DNA of 64,000 nt from Cytospora piceicola (lineage: Eukaryota; Ascomycota; Sordariomycetes; Diaporthales; Cytosporaceae), in assembly GCA_023375675.1 (NCBI GenBank), contig JALQBC010000004.1, forward strand, positions 434,001 through 498,000. The letters run 5' to 3'. Shown here piece after piece: positions 1-11,210 of this stretch. Below the pieces are notes generated by a model, which was not told where the DNA came from, made no database searches, and was given only the letters and a program-made list of their open reading frames with translations. The translations under genes and the position numbers were made by a program. Each line of letters begins with the position of its first letter. Positions within the stretch are counted from its first letter, which is position 1.

Positions 1-240
1 GGAGAGCTCGTCGCTGCCCCTATAGAAGAGCTGCCAGGTTGGTTGACAGTAGGCGAGGACGCCGGAGAGCTCGTCGCTGCCCCTATAGAAGAGCTGCCAG
101 GTTGGTTGACAGTAGGCGAGGACACCGGAGAGCTCGTCGCTGCCCCTATAGAAGAGCTGCTGGGCAGGTTGATGATAGTTGAGGAGGGCGCCGGAGAGCT
201 CGTCGCCGCCCCTACAGAAGAGCTGCTGGGCAGGTTGGAA
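1..240. repeat. 63/66-bp tandem repeats within the wall-protein gene, continuing off the left edge
   Basis: Two near-identical 63-base units (1-63 and 64-126) are followed by a diverged 66-base unit and a partial one. On the minus strand they encode 21-22 residue Ser/Thr/Pro-rich units containing SSPTVNQPGSSSIGAAT. The array probably continues outside the window. Confidence 0.9.
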
Positions 241-2183
241 GCAGTGAAACGGCAACTGCTGCAAGAGCTAGATGTCGAAAACAAGGCAGATGGGGAATAA
301 GAGCTGGATAAGGGGTACACGGGCGCTGAGGTAGATGAAGACAGAGGGGGCGCGCTGCCTGGATTAGAAGAGCTCGGAGGAATCACGCCGCCCGGCGTGG
401 AAGAGCTAGGAGGAATCACGCCGCCTGGCGTGGAAGAGCTAGGAGGAATCACGCCGCCCGGCGTGGAAGAGCTAGGGGGGACTATGCCGCCCGGCGTGGA
501 AGAGCTAGAGGGGATTATGCTGCCTGGCGTGGAAGAGCTCGGAGGAATCACGCCGCCTGGCGTGGAAGAGGGAAGTGAAACCACGCCGCTCGAGATGGAA
601 GACCCAGGGGGGAACAAGCCAGCCGTGGTGTTGAAACCAGAAGGCTGTATCCCGACCGGGGAGGAGGTTGACGAGACCACATCGCCCGAGACGGTCGAGG
701 ACGACACGGCCACACCACTGGAGGTCGACAAAGATGAAGGGTTAACCGTGCCAGAAGCGGAAAAGGAAGATGGACTTGTTCCGCTGAGTGTTGAAGAGAC
801 CGAGGGGAACACAACAATAGGGGGGGATGATACTCCAGGAGCAACGGAACTGCCGCTCGCAGTAGAGATGGCGTTGTCGGGACCCCGGATGAAGATCTCA
901 AATTGAATGACGTACAGGCCACTATCCTGCCTGGCTCGGAGAGAACCGGTACTATCATGAATTGCGCTGATTGTGACCGTGATGGTTTGCGGCGCAGCTG
1001 TTCCAGGGGGGACAACACCGACAATCTCCTTGGCAGCTGCATTGAAGCCACGATCCAAGAAAGGGGTATCGGGGTCCGTCGAGATGGCCGTGGCAGTGTC
1101 GGATGGGCTTTTCAGATACACACTGAGGTCTATAATGAAGGGGTCATTGACGATGATGGTATGAGCCGGGCCTGTAGAGACACTGGAAGCTGGGATAGAG
1201 GACGTCGAAGTCGAGTTGATACCGGACGTGGTCGATCCAGATGGAGGTCCAGATGCAGGTCCAGATGGAGATCCAGATGGAGGTCCAGATGGAGACCCAG
1301 ATGGAGGTCCAGATGGAGATACAGACGGAATCGTTGAGAAAGGTCCAGGGGGTGTAGTTATCGAAGACCCGGGGGGCATGGTAGTTGAGCTGAAGTTGTT
1401 TACTTGTCCGATGTCGAGTACAACATCAATGTCAGAGGTCTGACCAGTGGTCGGGTTAACAGTCCTGATGTGGATAATGATGAATCCCGGAGTTTGACCG
1501 GCCGGGACGGTTCCATAGAAGGACCGAGTAACAGGATCATAATGAATCCAGTCCACAGGAGGATCCTCAGTGAAAGACACAACCCGTTCATCAGGGCTTG
1601 CAAGCAGGCTGGCAAGGCTGATGCTGAAGGGCTGGCCAGGCACCACAGCCATAACGGTTTCCACGGAGGGGAGGGAGCCAGAAGACGTGGGATTCGCACC
1701 AGAAGAAGTGGGAATCGCGCCAGAAGAAGATGGTGGAACACTCCCAGGCCCAACGCCTCCTCCTGGACGACCTCCATCCCCTGGTCCTCCAGGCCCAACG
1801 CCTCCTCCTGGACGACCTCCATCCCCTGGTCCTCCAGGCCCAACGCCTCCTCCTGGACGACCTCCATCCCCTGGTCCTCCAGGCCCAACACCTCCTCCTG
1901 GACGACCTCCATTCCCTGGTCCTCCACCCCCTGGTCCCCCAGTGCCTGGAGGTCCACCGCCGGGTGGTCCGCCACCTGGACCACCACCATACCAGCCGGC
2001 GCCGCCTGATGGGTAGACGAATTCCGTGGTGTAGGTGTAGCAAATCGATGGACTCCCGCCGTACAGGTCGCGCTCATCAACAGCGGCAATGTTCCGCGAG
2101 TCGAAGGCGTCGACGGGATCCGCCAAAGCGGGCGAAATAGCCAGCAGCCCGAGTGCGAGCCACGAGCGAAGGGTTAAAGACAT
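1..2183 (-). CDS. Secreted repeat-rich cell-wall/adhesin-like protein, partial (C-terminus beyond left edge)
   Basis: The frame beginning at the ATG at 2183 stays open for 727 codons to the window edge, so the C-terminus is missing. Residues 1-21 (MSLTLRSWLALGLLAISPALA) form a clear signal peptide. Then follow a Gly/Pro tract of four 15-residue repeats (about 86-146), a module around 173-262 with the WIHYDPVTRSFYGTVPAG pattern of dystroglycan-type cadherin-like (CADG) domains, a short GPPS/GSPS repeat tract, a second such module (about 340-425), and long Ser/Thr/Pro-rich DNA with six 11-residue repeats and several 21-residue repeats at the edge. This architecture fits an O-glycosylated wall protein or adhesin, but no named orthologue is recognised. 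Repetitive ORFs on the plus strand here are shadows: they lack a signal peptide and are broken by stops. Confidence 0.85.
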   Translation of the reverse strand, partial: MSLTLRSWLALGLLAISPALADPVDAFDSRNIAAVDERDLYGGSPSICYTYTTEFVYPSGGAGWYGGGPGGGPPGGGPPGTGGPGGGGPGNGGRPGGGVGPGGPGDGGRPGGGVGPGGPGDGGRPGGGVGPGGPGDGGRPGGGVGPGSVPPSSSGAIPTSSGANPTSSGSLPSVETVMAVVPGQPFSISLASLLASPDERVVSFTEDPPVDWIHYDPVTRSFYGTVPAGQTPGFIIIHIRTVNPTTGQTSDIDVVLDIGQVNNFSSTTMPPGSSITTPPGPFSTIPSVSPSGPPSGSPSGPPSGSPSGPASGPPSGSTTSGINSTSTSSIPASSVSTGPAHTIIVNDPFIIDLSVYLKSPSDTATAISTDPDTPFLDRGFNAAAKEIVGVVPPGTAAPQTITVTISAIHDSTGSLRARQDSGLYVIQFEIFIRGPDNAISTASGSSVAPGVSSPPIVVFPSVSSTLSGTSPSSFSASGTVNPSSLSTSSGVAVSSSTVSGDVVSSTSSPVGIQPSGFNTTAGLFPPGSSISSGVVSLPSSTPGGVIPPSSSTPGSIIPSSSSTPGGIVPPSSSTPGGVIPPSSSTPGGVIPPSSSTPGGVIPPSSSNPGSAPPLSSSTSAPVYPLSSSYSPSALFSTSSSCSSCRFTASNLPSSSSVGAATSSPAPSSTIINLPSSSSIGAATSSPVSSPTVNQPGSSSIGAATSSPASSPTVNQPGSSSIGAATSS
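367..564. repeat. Six tandem 33-bp repeats within the wall-protein gene
   Basis: Six adjacent 33-base units, starting at 367 and all beginning GAAGAGCT, encode an 11-residue Ser/Pro/Gly unit on the minus strand (SSSTPGGVIPP type). They differ at a few positions each. The length is a multiple of three, so copy-number change keeps the frame. Confidence 0.9.
1233..1322. repeat. 12-bp repeats coding GPPS/GSPS
   Basis: A short array of 12-base units (GGACCTCCATCT type on the minus strand) codes for alternating Gly-Pro-Pro-Ser and Gly-Ser-Pro-Ser. It forms a linker between the two cadherin-like modules of the wall protein. Confidence 0.8.
1747..1926. repeat. Four tandem 45-bp Gly/Pro-coding repeats
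   Basis: Four adjacent 45-base units start at 1747, 1792, 1837 and 1882. On the minus strand each encodes GGPGDGGRPGGGVGP with minor changes, just after the signal-peptide region. The first three are almost identical, suggesting recent expansion or homogenisation. Confidence 0.9.
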
Positions 2184-3166
2184 GTTTGATTGTTTCTCGT
2201 ACAGGGTTAGGTAACGCAAAGAGTGTGTAATAAAGGTTGGGACAAAAACCAGGCCAGAAACGGCATGAAGGGCTCTTCGGATTTCGAACGGGGGAAGCAG
2301 ATAGATGGCAACTAAGCATATATAATGAGAGGCGACCGCAAACAATCAAAACAAAGCTTCGCGTTGTTGTTTTCCCCTTGAAAGACTGGCACGACGAGAA
2401 TATTGCATGTTGCCATGTTCTCGGCCATATCATCGTCTTCTCAACCAAAGACCAGGGCCCAGAACCTTGGGACATTCCGGCTCGGGCCTCAAGTGTCTCG
2501 GATCGTCCTCGCGCTCCGCACCGTTTTCCTAACGTCGAAGAAGTTTAAAGTTGCGGGAGAACAGGCTAGACGTTAGTTAGGCCCGGGTGCACCAAGACAA
2601 CGGGTTTGTGATTATGATGGGGATGCAACGGTCGACTGTCTCACCGAGGTACGCATCACCATCCTCCCTTAACGGTTGCAGGCCAACTTCTGAGACATCT
2701 GCGGCCTGGAACACCAGAAAGCCGCGTTCAGCCCGGGACGAGGAATGCCATCCAAATTGGTTTCTCCGGAGTTTTGAATTCCACATCCCATATTGCTGAA
2801 TGGAGGCGTGCTTGCTTCGGATGCAGATCCCTGTGTACTAGTTAGAAATGTACCTTATACTTGTTCCCACGCGTCAATAAACAAAACACGACTTAAACGC
2901 TCCCTAGGTCAGCCCTTCCCTGCTTACCTTTCTATTTAACTCCGAGTTCCCGGGGCCGTTCAGTTCAGGGGAGACGCAAACGGTCTATCGCTTCTCCAGT
3001 GCCCCACACAGCCAGTCGTTCGCTCCTTTCGTTCACTCTTTTTATACAGCAAGCTTTTGGGCCAGAACTAGCAGCTAGAAGTTTCCTCGTCTCGTTTTCC
3101 CCGTCCACTCATTCACCATTAACTCACCAGAAGCGACGCGACATATTCAGAATAGACATCGACACG
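2184..3166. other. Shared upstream region of two divergent cell-surface genes
   Basis: This 983-base gap separates the ATG at 2183 (minus) from the ATG at 3167 (plus), so it holds both promoters. Apart from the TATA-like element at 2317, I see only short unsupported ORFs on both strands. A CT-rich stretch precedes the ATG at 3167, as expected of a fungal 5' leader. Confidence 0.6.
2317..2326 (-). promoter_or_regulatory. TATA-like element upstream of the wall-protein gene
   Basis: The minus strand reads ATTATATATG here, about 135 bases upstream of the ATG at 2183. The position is plausible for a fungal core promoter; nothing else supports it. Confidence 0.3.
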
Positions 3167-4495
3167 ATGAGCTCCACCTCCCGCTCCCTTTCCGCCATCT
3201 TGGCTGTGGCCATCCTCTCGCCCCTTGCAACGGCTCAGGAGATTTGCACCCTAGAGGTCCGGACAGCTACCGTCACGGAGTGTTTCCCAAACACCGGCAC
3301 CCCGGTCACTCCATCTTGCAGAGCCAGCTGCCCGACCCCCGTGGCCTCTGCCAAACCGGACGGCCCCGTCTTCGTCGAGGTTGAGGCACCTAAATGCGAC
3401 TCATGCGGCTGTGACACTTGCGTCCATACCAAGGTGTACACCACCACCTACGATGTGTTTTGCCCCACTGGTATCGCCCAGCAGGAGTATGTCGTCACCG
3501 AGACTTACTCTGGCATGTCCGGAAAGCCCACTATGCCGTCTGCCACCCGCTTGCCCTTCGGTTTCACGGCGGGCGTCGAGACTTGCCATCAATGTGGTGA
3601 AAAGCCCGTCACCGCGACCTTGACTTATCCGGCCAGTGGGTGCCCATACATCCTGGGCATGTCGGAGCCAACTGGTGCACCCGAAGGCGTGCCTGCCTAC
3701 GAGGTCTGCACCACGGGTACTGGACCTAGTGGAGCTGAGGAAACAGCTCCCATCGGGGGCCCGAGTAAAGGGGGTCCCGGCTCTGGATTCGCGCCTGGGA
3801 CTGATTCTGGATCCGCGCCTACGTCTGGCGGACATTCGCCTGGGTCTGGTGCCTGGTCTTCACCTGGGTCCGGTTCTGGATCCGTGCCTGGGTCTGGTTC
3901 AGGGTCATCACCCGGCTCGAGCTCGGGCGCTTCACCTGGCTCTGAATCTGAATCTTCCGGCTCCGAAACTGGTTCTAGCTCCTCACCCGGCTCTGGATCC
4001 GGATCGTCTCCGGGCTCGGGCTCGGCTCCCGGTTCTAACACCGCTTCTGGCCCTGGAAACAACGGTGGATTTGAGATATCGCCTGAATCCGGGTCGGGAT
4101 CTGCCCCAGCACTTGGACCCGGCGCCGGCAAAGGATCTTCTGGAGAAGGCTCATCTCCTGCGGGGTCTTCAGGCTCGAACTTGGGCTCAAATTCGTCCCC
4201 TGTTGAATCCCCAGGCTCAAATGAGGGCTCTGGTTGGGCCCCTGTTGGATCTTCTGGCTCAGATGAGGGCGAGAGCACGCCTGGCGAGTCCGGTAAGTCA
4301 TTCGATCCTGATTTCGTCACAACGAACCTCACGAGGCCAGAAACTGATCAAATCGCACCAGGTTCTTCCCAATCACCTGCCAGCACAGGCACGAACGACT
4401 ACTCCGAGACTTCGGCCGGTCGCCCCACCTTCATGGCAGTAACCCTGGGTGGCGTCCTGGGCTTCCTCGTTTCTTTCCTGGTCTTTACACTGTAA
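3167..4495 (+). CDS. GPI-anchored Ser/Gly-rich cell-surface protein
   Basis: This encodes 442 residues without an intron. The ATG at 3167 is chosen because it begins a signal peptide (MSSTSRSLSAILAVAILSPLATA); the frame is open further upstream but has only a GTG there. After the signal comes a Cys-rich region (about 25-185, with CDSCGCDTC and VYTTTYDVFCPTG), then a long Ser/Gly/Pro tract (GSGSGSSPGSG) of the kind that is heavily O-mannosylated, and finally a hydrophobic tail (FMAVTLGGVLGFLVSFLVFTL) preceded by small residues typical of a GPI cleavage site. Function is unknown beyond wall or plasma-membrane location. Its divergent neighbour is also a secreted repeat protein. Confidence 0.85.
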   Translation: MSSTSRSLSAILAVAILSPLATAQEICTLEVRTATVTECFPNTGTPVTPSCRASCPTPVASAKPDGPVFVEVEAPKCDSCGCDTCVHTKVYTTTYDVFCPTGIAQQEYVVTETYSGMSGKPTMPSATRLPFGFTAGVETCHQCGEKPVTATLTYPASGCPYILGMSEPTGAPEGVPAYEVCTTGTGPSGAEETAPIGGPSKGGPGSGFAPGTDSGSAPTSGGHSPGSGAWSSPGSGSGSVPGSGSGSSPGSSSGASPGSESESSGSETGSSSSPGSGSGSSPGSGSAPGSNTASGPGNNGGFEISPESGSGSAPALGPGAGKGSSGEGSSPAGSSGSNLGSNSSPVESPGSNEGSGWAPVGSSGSDEGESTPGESGKSFDPDFVTTNLTRPETDQIAPGSSQSPASTGTNDYSETSAGRPTFMAVTLGGVLGFLVSFLVFTL

Positions 4496-5638
4496 TCCCA
4501 TCCGGGCCTATTAAGGTGCTCAATGAGTAGATTGTTTCGAGGTCCTGGCGGGAAGGGAACAGGGAGGGGTAGAGGTTGATCAACCTGACATTCGTTTAGA
4601 CCATGCGTGGTTCTGCATCTTAGTTGGGTTTGTAATGTCTAGTAGAAACCTGCTGTAATCATTCGACCAGGTCGCATTCTTCTTCACACTTGAGCATGGA
4701 GACCGACCCAAGGGTCTGTGTAGTGAAGTGCCGTGTGGTTCCGGATCGCCTTGTTGCATATTCGGTCGTAGTTGTTCCCCTTCGATCTCACCATGCTCAG
4801 AGTGTTGTTGAGAACGTTCCGTTCGAGTGTCAGCTGCACGGTGCTTAGTAATCGAGGTCAACTGCTCCCGTACCAAACTGTGACCAGCACCCAATCAAAA
4901 TTACGTCGTGCACATGTACTCAGTATATACACACCAGGCGCACACCGTCCGTTTCGCATCATCTTAAACGGTTGTTAGTGCACCGTTGATCTGTTTACAG
5001 AGCACAAAGGAAAGGCGAATGTCGCAGAACAAATGCGACGCGAATAGATACTTCAAAAGGGTGTACTGCGACGACCCGTTTTCATCAACCTTCAGGTGGA
5101 TACACAGCACCAGCACGCTTCCGGACAACTTCACGTCGATGTCTCCCCATGCCGAAGTAATCAATTAAGCATTATTGTTCAGACTGAAGGTAAAAAAAGC
5201 GAGGATTCTATATTCCGAATACATATAATGCTAGTATACTTATCCCATATATCCGAAAATCTTTAGCCCCCATCCTCCACCAGGCCATCCTCTTCTGCAG
5301 ACAAATGTTGTCCCCCCTCCCTTCCCATATGCTCCTACGTGTTTATGGCTATCTACAGAGTCGGCCGGAGAAACAAAACCTTTTCTTTCGAGCACACCGG
5401 ATATCTCACTATCCGTAAGCTGGTATGCAGTTGTATGTTCCTTTTGTCTTCTAAGGTTGTTTCCAGTCCCCGGAGGGAAACATTATATAGATATACCTGC
5501 AGCATACGTATGTGTAGACAGATATATATGCAATACACCAGCCTCTAACTTCCAACTTGGCTTGTCCCATGCTGCTTTCGACTTGGCTCTGGGAATGCAC
5601 TGATAGCTTGTCCACAATGCCGGGGGCACCGTTCATGT
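4496..5638. other. Convergent 3' intergenic region
   Basis: This 1.1-kb stretch lies between the ends of the GPI-protein gene and the formin gene, so it holds two 3' UTRs and terminators. It is AT-rich in 5190-5540, with TATATA-type tracts. No coding signal is convincing. Confidence 0.6.
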
Positions 5639-8600
5639 TCAGTCCTCCGCCGGCGGTACTTCTTCCCCTGCTTTCGGTGTCGGTACATCCTCCCCTTCTT
5701 CCTCTTTCCCTTGTCCTTCATCAGCCGCAGCTTCGGGCTCGTTGTGGACAACACTTCCGCTTTCACTCTTCTCCCCTTCTCCTTCCTCTTTCGCTTCGGC
5801 ATCCTCCGCCACGTCATCCCCACCGTCAGCAGCCTCCCCGCCATCAGCAACGCTCTCGTTGCCGTTAGTAGCAGCCTCGCCCTCTTCCGTCCCATCTGGG
5901 GACTTTGGCGGCTGCGTACTGCTGGTCTTCTCCCGCCTCCTCCTCCTTGAATTCCTTTCATCCTGCGCCGTCTTCCTCCTCGCCTGTCTCAACATCTCCC
6001 TCCTCCCATCACCACCATCATCATCCCCGTCTCTCATGCCTTGTAGCAACAAAGCCGCCCGCTGCGCCACGTCATCCTCCCCTTCCCTGGGTGAAGACAC
6101 CGAGGTCGGGGATAAGATGCCTCCGCCGTTGCCCGTCCCTGCCGTCTCGTCCGTGGCGTGGCTGTCGATACTCTTGGCACTTTGCAACCCTGCCTCGACT
6201 TCCGGGGTGTCGTTGACCTCTGGGACCTGCTGCCCAGACAGGACGCGTACTTGGTGTCTGTCCTTGAGACGCGCGCGCCTCCTGCGGTCTCTTTGATCCC
6301 TTGTCTGCGGTGCCGCGGCACGCAGCTTCTCGAGTAGGCTGTCCATCGCCCCAGCACTGCTTGGGCTGACAGGCCCGACATCTGCGGCCCTGTCGGCCGC
6401 AACCTTGAGGGTTGCGTTCTTGCGGCGCATAGACTCCTCATTCCTCCTCCTTTGCTCTTCAAACTGGACGTTCTTCTCCCTCGACCTCTTCCACTCAGAG
6501 ACGAAGAGCGCCAACTTGGCAAAGAACTCCCTCCTGGCGTTATCGTCCGTTGGGTCCTCGCCGTAGAAGGCCATGATGTCATTGTAAGATCGCGACATCT
6601 CCTCCAAGTACAGCTGCATCTGCTCGGCCTTGCGTCTAGCTTCCTTCATGCAGCGCTGTACGATCTGGGATACGCGGTCCTGGGGGTGGAACTTCTTGGG
6701 ATCCGATAGGTTGCCGCTGTCGAGCGACATTTGCACGTTCCGCACATTGTCGATGTATCTCTTGGCGTCAGCTTGCAGCGCCTCGATGTTGATCTTCTGT
6801 GCAGGCACGACTCCCTGGATATCATCGACGAACGAATCCCACTCGGGGTACTGTTGCCGAACAATACGCTCCACCAGATCGGCAAGCGTGGATTGGTTCT
6901 TGTCGTCCTTGACCATTCCGAGACGGGCCAGTGAGCTCAGCTTGAAACCGCGAGCTTGCTTGTTCGCATCGTTCATATAGTTACCAATATCCAGAATCAG
7001 ACCCAGAATGTTCATCAACGAGACCGAGTCCCTCAAAGACTCGGATACATCAACAACTTGTCGCATCTTCTCAGTGATCTCTTCGTAGTCTGGTTCATAG
7101 CTCCTCGTCAAGGCCAGAGCTCGCATCCTGCTCTTCCAGTAGTAGTGAAGCTCGAAAGCGGTCTGCAAGTAGATCTGATCTTGCCTCGTAAGTTCATTCG
7201 GATCTTGCTCACGAGCAACATTGATAGCATCTGGCCCTGCCCAGTCTTTGCTGTACGGTGCCATGACCTTGGCAGTGTTCTCTGGGATGTTGCACATATC
7301 ATCCTTTTGCAAGAATTCCATGACTACAGGGTTGTCGAGGACCTCGGTCTCGCAGTGAATGATCATCTGCACAACCTTCTCCACAGAATGTTGTGAGAAC
7401 TTGGCAAGAGCGATTTCTGAGACGCTGTCAGTTCGCGGAACGTTGAAATCGAAACGTGAGCAAATAGAACTTACCAAATGCTTTCCGGAGATCATTAGAA
7501 ATAAGCTGCTTCTTGTCGTCCTTCTTACCAGCTCCTGCACCAATCTTCTTGACTTCCTTAGCCATGAACAGCTTCTCAACCTCATCCAGGATACCTTTCT
7601 TGCTAAGCTCGATGTATTTCTCTTCCCTCGCTTCGGGGGTAGGCGCGTGAGCCGCCCAGTGGGTAGAGGTGGCCTCGTCGACTTTGTCCCAATGCAGAGC
7701 CTTGAGCTTCTTCTTTGGCCGGACAACGGGAAGACCGATACCAGTGGATGAGAACCCTGGTGCCTGAGGCAAGTAGTGACCACTCGGCATGCCGCCAGGC
7801 ATGGGCGGAGGAGGTGGTGGAGGCATTCCAGGAGCTCCCGGCATGGGCGGCGGGGGTGGTGGCGGGGGCGGACCACCCATTCCGGGCATCGGTGGCGGAG
7901 GAGGCGGAGGTGGTGGACCTCCCATTCCAGGCGGCATCGGTGGTGGAGGAGGGGGAGGTGGGGGCGGCGGTGGACCGCCAGGGAGCTGGCCGGGCATTGG
8001 CGGGGGTGGTGGCGGGGGGGGAGGAGGAGGTGGTGGTGGTGCAGTTGTCCCTGTGACCTCGATCTTGGGAGTCTCCTCGCTGGGGGTGATAGGGGATTGA
8101 GTCTCCAAGCTGGGGTGAGATGGACCTGTTGTCGCATCGTGTTCATCCTCGGAGTCACTATCATCGAACCTCTTGACTGTGCCCCTGATCTCACCAAGAA
8201 GGCCACTGGCCTGCTTGGGATCCATGACAGGCCGGCGGATAGAGACAATCTTAGGTCGCTCGTAGACGACATCATCATCTCCACCTTCTTCGACAGTGAC
8301 CTCGCCGTTAGAGTTGCGTCTGCGGTTCGTGCGTGTGTTACGGTTGACACTGCCAAGTACGCTCTGGGTGAAGTCCGCTGGTGGAGCGCCCAGGCCTCCT
8401 TGCCCACCAAAGCCATCCATCTCTTCTCGCAAGGCTCGCAGCCGGTCTGATGGTCCGATCGCCTCGCCCCATGTTCTTCCTTCTAGCTTGAACTGCGTCT
8501 TTTGACGTTCGATCTGCATGGCCAGGCGATCCATGAGCCTCTCACGGTCAAGAATACCTTGCATGTAAGCTGGATCTTCCTCATTAATATTGGCGCCGCC

Positions 8601-11087
8601 GCCGCCGCCTCCTTTAGTAGCGTTGGAAGCTGCCACATCTTGCGCGTCCCGGAGCATGAGGTAAAGCTCTCGGGTCTCAAGTTCATACCGCTGGGCTTCC
8701 TTTGCCCGTAGGGTCTGGACGTTTTCGAGCTCGGACTTGAGGTTCTCTGCTTGCCTCCTCTGCGCCTCAATGAACCTCGCCTGCTCATCCAATTGCCTCT
8801 GGAGCTTAGCCACCAGCCCATCTGCTCCCAACTCTAGCTGTGCCTTCATTTCATCCCTCTCGGCCATAGCGGCTTCCGCTATCTGCCGGGCCTCGAGGGC
8901 CTCATCGAGGGCTTGACGTGCCTCGGAGTCCGTATGCAGCTTGTCCAAGAGACTCTGCACCGTGAAATTGAGGCTTTGCTTGAGATCCATGTCCGGCAAC
9001 CGTCGGTCCATGGCTACATAGCTCAGCATCGAGTCCACGAGTTGGAACATTCTTAGCCTCTCCTCGCCATCGCCCTCTCTGATGAGGAGCAGATGTTGCA
9101 AAGCAGACACGAAGTAGTCCTGTGTCTTACTGCCCTGCAGCCGCGTTTGAATAGCATCTGCGATCTGAACAGGGTCGTTGAGGTCCTTAACCTCCCCTTC
9201 CACGCTGTCCTTGATGCTACTATTCTCCCGCTCGAGCATGTCCTCGTAGTCGATGGCTTCGTTGGTGCGGTACCGCTCAATCTGCTTGTCAAGGAGGTCG
9301 TACTGGAACGCCTCCATCTTGGTCAAGATCCGCTTGATGCCGCATGCCCCGAACTGGGCGCGGATGTGCATCCGCAATTGGAGGTCGGTTTGAGGGGCAT
9401 CGATGATCATGTTGACGAGGATGAGTGTCGCAACGGCATATTCCATCAGCAGGTTCTCCATGCCTATGCCACCGCTTCGGACCTCTTCGCTTGCGCCAAC
9501 GAGACTGCCCATCTTTCCACGCCCGTCGACAGTGACCTCCACGAGTCGCATCCATGCATCGAACCGACCATTCTCGTTCTGTTGGTTCTTGACATGGTCC
9601 ATCGCCTGGATGACTTTGACGTGGCCTTCGCCATCGCCCCAGTGACACAAGAATGTCAGGACTTCGCTGACCAGCTTTCGAGTACTTAACCTTGGCGAGA
9701 TCATGGACGTGGCCAGGGCCACGATGACTTGTTGATGTGCCAATGCGTCGTCCGCACCGAATTTGTTGTTCATCAGCGCCTTCAAACATTTTACGATATC
9801 GTACTCGCGATCCAAAGACTTCGCGTCTCCTCCCTTGTGGCTTGACCCGTCCGGTGCTGCTGGGCCAACGGCCTGTTTCCGGTTCAGCTTCAGGAGAACG
9901 TTCGTGAGGGCGACCTGTCCTTGACACTCGATGAAGCGCTTGACCCATCCGATTTGCTGTGTTCGCAGATTCACTTCCAAACTTCCTAGACCCTTGGTGT
10001 CAAGGCTGTTATCCATGACTTTCCTAACATACCATTCGGGACTGCCTTCTTCCGCGGCGGATGCCGCGACGTCGAAAGTCTGATATGATCCGGGCTTCGA
10101 GGTGTTTCGTCTTTTCTGTTCACCTTGCCATTCGGTAAGCCTGTCCTGGTAAATAAGAGTCCACTTCTTCGCGGAAGGGTATGCGAGCATCTGTCGCTGG
10201 GCCTGCTCCGGTAGGTTATGCCAACCACGCTTCTGCATTAACTGGAGGAACATCTGGTCGATTAAACGGTCTTCGGGCTTAGGAAAGTTGAAAGCCCCAT
10301 CGTTCGGGCTTGCCGGTGAAAGGCCTCCGGATGGTCCTGGAAAGTTGGTCAGGCGATGGGAATCCCGCTTAGAATGGTGAGATGTATAGCTACTCTGAGA
10401 GGAGGCACTGGGAAGTGCTGGCCTGGATGAGCGACTGGACGCATGGGTGTAGTCATGGGATCCTCCATTACCTGAATGTATACTAGACTGGTCTGCCGAA
10501 GTCCTTGGCGCAGAGGGCGCATATGAATTATATCTAGAGTTTTGAGATGCGGAATGGCCGCTGTCCCTTGGTGGTCCCCATTGCTGGTACTGCGCCTGGC
10601 GGCCAGTCGATGACATCGTGACATTGCCGGGGTGTCCCCCTCCTGTGGGAGGCCTAAGGCCGTTGACTGTAAGATGTGCGTTTCCATAGGTAGGGAGGGA
10701 CTGCGGGTCGAAACTGGGATATTGATGAAAGTCGGCAGTGGCCTTGTTCAACTGATGGGGTAATGGCTCTCTTCGCAACGGCAGCTGGTCGGGCTTGGGA
10801 AGATAATCGACGGGTACGGGTGAGCGGCGGCCGTCGGCGGTACTTTGGTATGGTATCGTCGAGAAGACGCCAGCCACCTCGTTGATTCCAACCCCTTCGG
10901 CTGAATCTGGTCGGTCTACCGATATTATCGACGAGTCTCGATTATGTCGCGAGGTGCGTGACCCAACTGAACCGTCATGATAACTTGCACTTGCGCTTCC
11001 TCCTGCTGTACCTGCACCTAGATGACGTCCCTCATCGCTAGTAGCCCTCTTCTCCTTGTGTTTTCCCCTAGAAAAAAGCGAGGCCAT
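5639..11087 (-). CDS. sepA: Formin (SepA/Bni1/Cdc12-type actin nucleator)
   Basis: Two exons (11087-7475 and 7416-5639) encode about 1796 residues. The 58-base intron at 7417-7474 has GTAAGT, a CTGAC branch site and CAG; splicing restores LRKAFEIALAKFSQHS across the junction. Order: basic N-terminus, Rho-GTPase-binding/FH3 region from about 270, coiled coil (about 740-850), FH1 with long polyproline runs (about 1012-1106) that bind profilin-actin, FH2 (about 1140-1550), a DAD-like autoinhibitory motif (MDSLLEKL near 1562, then RDRRRRARLKDR) and an acidic tail. Formins nucleate and elongate unbranched actin filaments for septation and hyphal tip growth, under Rho GTPases. Length matches Aspergillus SepA. 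Most filamentous ascomycetes have a single formin, so this is probably the only one. Confidence 0.97.
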
Positions 11088-11195
11088 GTTGCGAACGGCA
11101 GGGTGGCGACCCTCGACGCAGCTGGCTTTGTCGTGCGTGTGCCCAGACGTCGAGAGAGGGGGGCGTTCAGGAGTAGTAATGTGTGGATGACTCGA

Positions 11196-11210
11196 GGGGG
11201 GGGGGGGGGG
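11196..11210. repeat. Run of 15 G just upstream of the formin gene
   Basis: A mononucleotide run of 15 G (C on the formin strand) begins 109 bases upstream of the formin ATG, probably in its 5' leader or core promoter. Confidence 0.9.

Noticed and set aside
397..2016. Plus-strand repetitive ORFs at the left edge (Gly/Glu-rich and Pro-rich)
   Set aside because: The minus strand gives one continuous frame of 727 codons with a signal peptide and domain-like modules; the plus-strand pieces are broken and lack these.
3697..4332. Pro/Glu/Asp-rich minus-strand ORF
   Set aside because: It is the shadow of the Ser/Gly repeat tract of the GPI-anchored protein on the other strand.
7789..8100. Poly-glycine ORF on the plus strand
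   Set aside because: It is the complement of the formin FH1 polyproline stretch.
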